Part shown: positions 63,797 to 64,000 of the stretch, in pieces
Layout of the letters: the number at the start of each line of letters is the position of its first letter
How positions within the stretch are numbered: position 1 is the stretch's first letter
Position numbers and translations under genes: made by a program
The notes under the pieces: model-generated
What the model saw: the letters and a program-made list of their open reading frames with translations, nothing else
The model's database searches: none
Told to the model about the DNA's origin: nothing
Assembly: GCA_001931905.2 (NCBI GenBank)
Contig: MSJI02000727.1
Location: 1 to 64,000, forward strand
DNA: 64,000 nucleotides
Reading direction: 5' to 3'
Source: Cladosporium sp. IMV 00045
Taxonomy: Eukaryota > Ascomycota > Dothideomycetes > Cladosporiales > Cladosporiaceae

Positions 63797-64000
63797 ATGA
63801 CTTTCCACGGCCAATTCAGCGATTTTGCAACCCCACGGTATTTCGGCGACGACAGTGCATGGCCCAATGTTGATTTTACTGTCGAGCCTGAACTGTTGCA
63901 AATCCGACCGCACGGATACGAGCAGCCCTGCAGAGATTTTGACATGATATCGGATGACACACCATGGGCGATTCCAAACGATCAGATGGAGCAATTGAGC
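63797..64000 (+). CDS. C2H2 zinc-finger regulator 2 (copy 2, 3' partial)
   Basis: The first 68 codons are visible from the ATG at 63797 (MTFHGQFSDFATPRYFGDDS), cut by the window edge before the zinc fingers. The frame is open throughout. Differences from copy 1 include PEPRY-region P to A, ELFQI to ELLQI, and a changed segment at the edge (IPNDQMEQLS versus ISNEPMEELS). Assignment rests on alignment with the complete copy at 30473. Confidence 0.85.
   Translation, partial: MTFHGQFSDFATPRYFGDDSAWPNVDFTVEPELLQIRPHGYEQPCRDFDMISDDTPWAIPNDQMEQLS

Larger units (their letters stand above)
49600..64000 (+). repeat. Segmental duplication, copy 2
   Basis: Collinear with 16439-30676 through nine genes with identical intron positions. 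It begins immediately after the N run and is cut by the window's right edge inside C2H2 regulator 2. The first 330 bp (to 49929) are identical to copy 1 and the rest is clearly diverged. Confidence 0.97.

Overview
The window reads as nuclear DNA of a filamentous or yeast-like ascomycete (Pezizomycotina). Genes carry short GT-AG introns (about 50-165 bp) with CTGAC/CTAAC-like branch points. The families are typically fungal: Zn2Cys6 and C2H2 regulators, an NmrA-like protein, an OPI3-type methyltransferase, and a GCN4/CPC1-type bZIP with a short upstream ORF. A Dothideomycete, possibly a black yeast, is my best guess, but that is inference only.

Layout. 1-15.2 kb is ordinary single-copy housekeeping DNA: a truncated Cys-rich membrane protein, an AAAP amino-acid permease (-), the processome protein UTP3/SAS10 (-), a DUF2293-like protein (+), OPI3 (+), a small LYR-like protein (-) and a CPC1-like bZIP (-). 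16.4-30.7 kb is copy 1 of a large direct duplication. 31.5-49.6 kb is single copy in this window: a HIT protein, a VPS9-ankyrin-PX protein, an ankyrin protein with a possible amyloid-signalling N-terminus, an NmrA-like protein, casein kinase II beta, a Zn2Cys6 regulator and a secreted Cys-rich protein. A run of 20 Ns (49580-49599) follows. Copy 2 of the duplication then runs from 49600 to the right edge.

The duplicated block keeps gene order and orientation in both copies: prefoldin 5, an F-box-like Cys-rich protein, an MDR oxidoreductase, a PITH-domain protein, a small membrane protein, C2H2 regulator 1, an Arg-rich orphan, a 180-residue orphan, and C2H2 regulator 2. Divergence is very uneven. 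Prefoldin and PITH differ at two residues each, the oxidoreductase at 20 of 340, while the F-box-like protein is only roughly half conserved. The first 330 bp after the gap are identical to copy 1 and divergence then begins abruptly. This could be a true tandem duplication with gene conversion at its edge, or a scaffold join of homeologous or haplotype contigs.

The most system-like part is the right half of the block. Two related C2H2 regulators, sharing three fingers and a C-terminal module of about 50 residues, flank two small orphan genes. A recurrent GTTGCCTGTTGCCC-type motif lies in the promoters of both regulators and of the Arg-rich gene, in both copies. It may be a self-contained regulatory circuit; that function is inference.

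Splice sites, starts and family names come from reading the sequence by eye. No database search was run.
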